Part shown: positions 62,443 through 64,000 of the stretch, piece after piece
Numbering within the stretch: position 1 is the stretch's first letter
Layout of the letters: the number at the start of each line of letters is the position of its first letter
Source: Plectrocnemia conspersa
Taxonomy: Eukaryota; Arthropoda; Insecta; Trichoptera; Polycentropodidae
Assembly (NCBI GenBank): GCA_009617715.1
Contig: VTFK01000221.1
Location: 1-64,000, forward strand
DNA length: 64,000 bases
Direction of reading: 5' to 3'
Translations under genes and position numbers: made by a program
The notes under the pieces: model-generated
Told to the model about the DNA's origin: nothing
Databases searched by the model: none
What the model saw: only the letters and a program-made list of their open reading frames with translations

Positions 62443-62950
62443 TAGTGTACCCAAAAATAATTACGTTTTTCCAGCATAGATTTTTTTTAAATAAGTAACT
62501 TCAGACTGAGTAGTCAAAATTTATTTTTAAGTTTTTGTGTTATATTGTGCCTTAGTTGTTCTTTGTTAAATGACAAAAAATACCTTTTACTTGATCAGAG
62601 AAAAATGGGAGTAATTTCCTCTTTAGAACAATATTTATAGAACAATGTATTTCATATGAAAATAAATGCAACAGCTGTTTAATAAAATATTTGTGCAATT
62701 CATGGTGACATATTGGATGTCAAACAATGCCAGCGAAGAATAAAAAAGATTGAATCTGGTGTTTTTGATTTTATGGATCAACAAACCCAACTTTTGGGAC
62801 GAAATAGTCATTCGAGCTAATTTTAAATTGCATCTTAGAATTATCAAACAAGGTGAGAATGCAAACAGAACAATTACAAACATTACTTTAAAATCAGATC
62901 ACTGGGATCAATACAACATATTGTTAAGGGAAAAGTATTCAATTATCAAG
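62443..62950 (+). pseudogene. mariner transposase N-terminal relic with left TIR
   Basis: The left end TAGTGTACCCAAAAATAATT plus ACGTTTTTCCAGC has the form of a mariner terminal repeat. About 200 bp on, one frame with two adjacent stops reads FHMKINATAV, then NICAIHGDILDVKQCQRR and IKKIESGVFDF. This matches the N-terminal helix-turn-helix region of mariner transposases, whose usual text is N-I-C-A-x-Y-G-x and C-Q-R-W-F-x-K-F-x-S-G-D-F-D. Similarity is lost after about 62820 and no right terminal repeat or DDE/D catalytic region is found. A dead, 3'-deleted copy. Confidence 0.65.
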
Positions 62951-63389
62951 AAAAATGTATAGCCGTTACTTTTGACAGTTTAATTATAAATCAGAAAATT
63001 ATTACAAGAAAAGCAGTTTATTAAAAATGTGAAAGAAGGTTATATAAAATGAAAAATAGTGTATAATATATTTGATTTCTACATTTCACAAACAAACTCA
63101 ATACTTATATTCTTAAATAAATATTCGCGAAAACTATTATTACAACTTAAATAAGTGTGATTTTTTAATGTACATATATCGAACAATTTTTTCTTTGTAT
63201 TTATATTTTTTATTTATATTATCTACTATGTAATCATTTAATTTTTAAAAAAGTTATTTCGCTAATTATAGCAAAAGAAAAAGAAATTTACATTTATATT
63301 TGAAGCAACATTCGTGCCTCACCCCTTACTTTTATAAACATATATCCAGACAAAGAGAGTTACAAAACGTTTCAAAGAAAAAAAGTTAA

Positions 63390-63870
63390 CCGCCACATTC
63401 GGCATAATTCAATGCCGGAAAAGTGGGTCTTGATATACATATATAATAGAAAGGCTCCTCCGATTCTCATTACCATATCTACATTGTACACTGGGCTATG
63501 TGCGATACTCAGCCAATTTCTTTATCAGCCCCTGTGTATGTGTTATATGCCGGGAAATGAGAATGCGTGAGGATGCGACGTTCATTTCCCGTCAACTTTT
63601 GAAATATTGAATCATAAATCGACCCAGCCAAGGCATTAAAGGTTGCCAACCGGAAAACCGGTCGTACATAACCGGAAAAAATTTCAGCAAAGGGAAAAAT
63701 CTCGTCGTGTGCAGCCAAAATACCGAAAGACCGCTCCGAACGTCGATATTAAACCGCTGGCGGTTTTCACTGCCGGTGTGTACTACACACAGTACAGTCG
63801 AGCGCCGTTAATTCGGAATCCAATCCGGGATTTCAGAGATGGTAAATGCAGAAAAGAAGATTGGATTGTG
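63390..63870. other. GC-richer island at the right edge
   Basis: Contains repeated ACCGGAAAA/AACCGG motifs (63650-63680) and GCTCCGAACGTCG. Overlapping frames of 69 and 89 codons on opposite strands have no recognised protein similarity. Could be regulatory DNA or part of an exon of a gene beyond the window. Confidence 0.3.
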
Positions 63871-64000
63871 AGCGAGTATTCGGGACTGAATATCAGATTT
63901 ATAAGTAAATAAAAATATTTAGTAATGGTAAAATGTGCATAATACGATAAATATGAATATTATTGTACATTATCTTATGTATATTGCTTTATAAAAAAGT

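Larger units (their letters stand above)
50988..64000. other. Region upstream of candidate exon 1; no host gene seen
   Basis: In gene sense this lies 5' of the candidate start. It contains a long-TIR transposon, truncated LINE tails, a mariner relic and two unique GC-richer patches near 56070-56500 and 63390-63870. No exon with recognised protein similarity is seen. It could still be intron if the true first exon lies beyond the window. The stretches 53860-54800, 55670-56070, 56510-60500 and 60830-61950 hold AT-rich sequence I cannot assign, with short GC-richer patches near 54540-54640 and 57660-57850. Confidence 0.4.

Overview
This window looks like mostly intronic DNA from an insect nuclear genome, probably a moth or butterfly. 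It is strongly AT-rich, has spliceosomal GT/AG borders, and contains tRNA-derived SINEs, non-LTR retrotransposon tails, mariner, pogo-like and piggyBac-like remnants. A dispersed repeat carrying the CTTCGCCCGGG motif, familiar from Lepidoptera, is also present. The lepidopteran assignment is inference; nothing here fixes the species. Only very short open frames exist and nearly all are chance or repeat-derived.

The one host gene I can support runs on the minus strand. Two exons each encode exactly one LDL-receptor class A (LDLa) module: 16119-16000 and 2992-2861. A third exon, 45293-45234, encodes a short two-cysteine, N-glycosylation-rich segment. All three have phase-1 borders at both ends and so splice in frame with each other; the exon B to exon A join gives Cys-Pro-Pro-Pro-Glu-Cys. 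The introns are about 29.1 kb and 13.0 kb. One-module-per-exon LDLa coding with giant introns best fits the N-terminal LDLa region of a perlecan-type basement-membrane heparan sulfate proteoglycan (Drosophila trol). I infer that identity from remembered family features, not from a search. A possible first coding exon with a signal peptide lies at 50987 to about 50942 on the same strand.

Layout: 1-2860 is the intron after exon A, with a diverged tandem duplication at its left end. 2993-15999 is an intron with a piggyBac-like MITE, a pogo-like MITE hosting a SINE, a foldback element, a reverse-transcriptase relic and a GC-rich palindromic MITE. 16120-45233 is a giant intron with a (TA)n tract, LINE and SINE copies, a 1.6-kb element bounded by an 8-bp target-site duplication and inverted 15-bp minisatellites, an inverted repeat pair, perfect hairpins and a transposase pseudogene. 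45294-50941 is the possible first intron. 50988-64000 lies upstream of the candidate start and contains a 1.7-kb long-TIR transposon, two LINE tails and a mariner relic.

Scattered through the AT-rich background are unique, GC-richer islands of roughly 200-550 bp without sustained coding potential. They are candidates for intronic regulatory DNA of the host gene.
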